The notes beneath the pieces are model-generated. The model was not told the origin of the DNA. It did not search any database and was given only the letters and a program-made list of their open reading frames with translations. DNA of 64,000 bases, from contig NZ_JAIWZC010000001.1 of assembly GCF_020297485.1 (NCBI RefSeq), positions 2,914,001 to 2,978,000 on the forward strand, written 5' to 3'. Every line of letters starts with the position of its first letter. The stretch's first letter is position 1. Source of the stretch: Enterocloster clostridioformis. GTDB taxonomy: Bacteria; Bacillota; Clostridia; Lachnospirales; Lachnospiraceae. Both the position numbers and the translations under genes were made by a program. Positions 63,710 to 64,000 of this stretch are shown in pieces.

Positions 63710-64000
63710 TGTCTTTACCTCCTCCTTGGATTTTCGTAGATTATTCCCGTTTTTTTCCCTGACATACCGCGGTGCGCCTGAACATTCATTCCTGTCAGCT
63801 ATGCCTGGGCATATCCGGGCATGGAACAACCTCTTTACCATCTACTTTAGCACTGCAAAAAATAATATTCAACAGAAAGTACATCACATGCTTCCTCTCC
63901 ACAAAATCCTGTTTTTCTTTATCGCTCTATACCATTCATCCGCCGAACCGAACATATGTTCTTATTTTTCTTGACAAAATCCCCCCTCAGTGATATCTTT
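63710..64000. other. Right-edge intergenic region
   Basis: No gene is seen in these 291 bases. They hold the upstream region of the iron-sulfur protein gene and, at the far end, a promoter reading out of the window. Confidence 0.6.
63971..63999 (+). promoter_or_regulatory. Plus-strand promoter at the right edge
   Basis: TTGACA, 17-bp spacer, TATCTT. It points off the window, so its gene is not visible. Confidence 0.5.

Noticed and set aside
62552..63739. A 395-codon plus-strand frame
   Set aside because: Antisense shadow of the iron-sulfur protein, which has clear cysteine motifs on the other strand.

Overview
The window looks like a chromosome segment of a gut Clostridia species, probably Lachnospiraceae and perhaps Enterocloster. 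That placement is inferred from the continuous S10-spc-alpha ribosomal order running on through secY-adk-map-KOW-infA-rpmJ-rpsM-rpsK-rpsD, a zinc-type S14 and L36, a SCIFF peptide with its radical SAM maturase, choline-binding-type cell wall repeat proteins, TRAP transporters and about 50% GC. No rRNA gene is present to settle the genus.

Layout. 1-15,050: one long minus-strand ribosomal protein operon with a strong promoter and a structured-looking leader before rpsJ and a second promoter before rpmJ. Its longer spacers carry a family of small hairpins, described below. 15,160-22,100: a cell-wall-binding repeat protein, an rRNA-type methyltransferase, a scar made of fragments of three degraded genes (IlvD-type dehydratase, TRAP DctQ, RraA-type aldolase), a subtilase, adenine deaminase, tRNA-Val(CAC) and a candidate small RNA. 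22,150-30,500: HAD hydrolase, the scfA-scfB-tgt-yajC cluster, a TIGR04086-type membrane protein, an LspA-like peptidase, a large Csp-like subtilase and a ClpX paralogue. 30,600-45,750: HtrA protease, then a nine-gene minus-strand surface-glycan cluster (TPP enzyme, two SDR sugar enzymes, a sugar-type C-methyltransferase, three GT2 proteins, an undecaprenyl-phosphate sugar transferase, an LCP ligase). 45,960-51,510: a second cell-wall-binding repeat protein, a zinc-ribbon protein, a cytidylate-kinase-like protein, a LytTR regulator, a short UppS-like protein and a DUF1848 protein. 51,550-53,990: an AT-rich patch with two small genes and a mosaic transposase remnant. 53,990-60,560: a LacI-controlled TRAP/dehydrogenase operon whose binding protein has been lost by deletion. 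60,645-62,391: a complete IS1634-like element with a 6-bp target duplication. 62,400-64,000: an iron-sulfur protein and a promoter reading off the right edge.

Most notable. (1) An imperfect hairpin of about 30 bp sits just 3' of the stop codons of rpsM, secY, rpsN, rpmC and rplW. It keeps a central T-T mismatch while its arms covary; two sites hold a doublet with identical 44-bp spacing, and after secY it is embedded in a 95-bp unit repeated three times. (2) Three independent deletion mosaics (17.8-18.6 kb, 53.3-53.8 kb, 60.1 kb) join fragments of different genes; one removed the TRAP substrate-binding protein. (3) Two LacI-type operators exactly 40 bp apart flank the -10 of the TRAP operon promoter, and a third similar palindrome lies between the lacI-family gene and the cupin gene.
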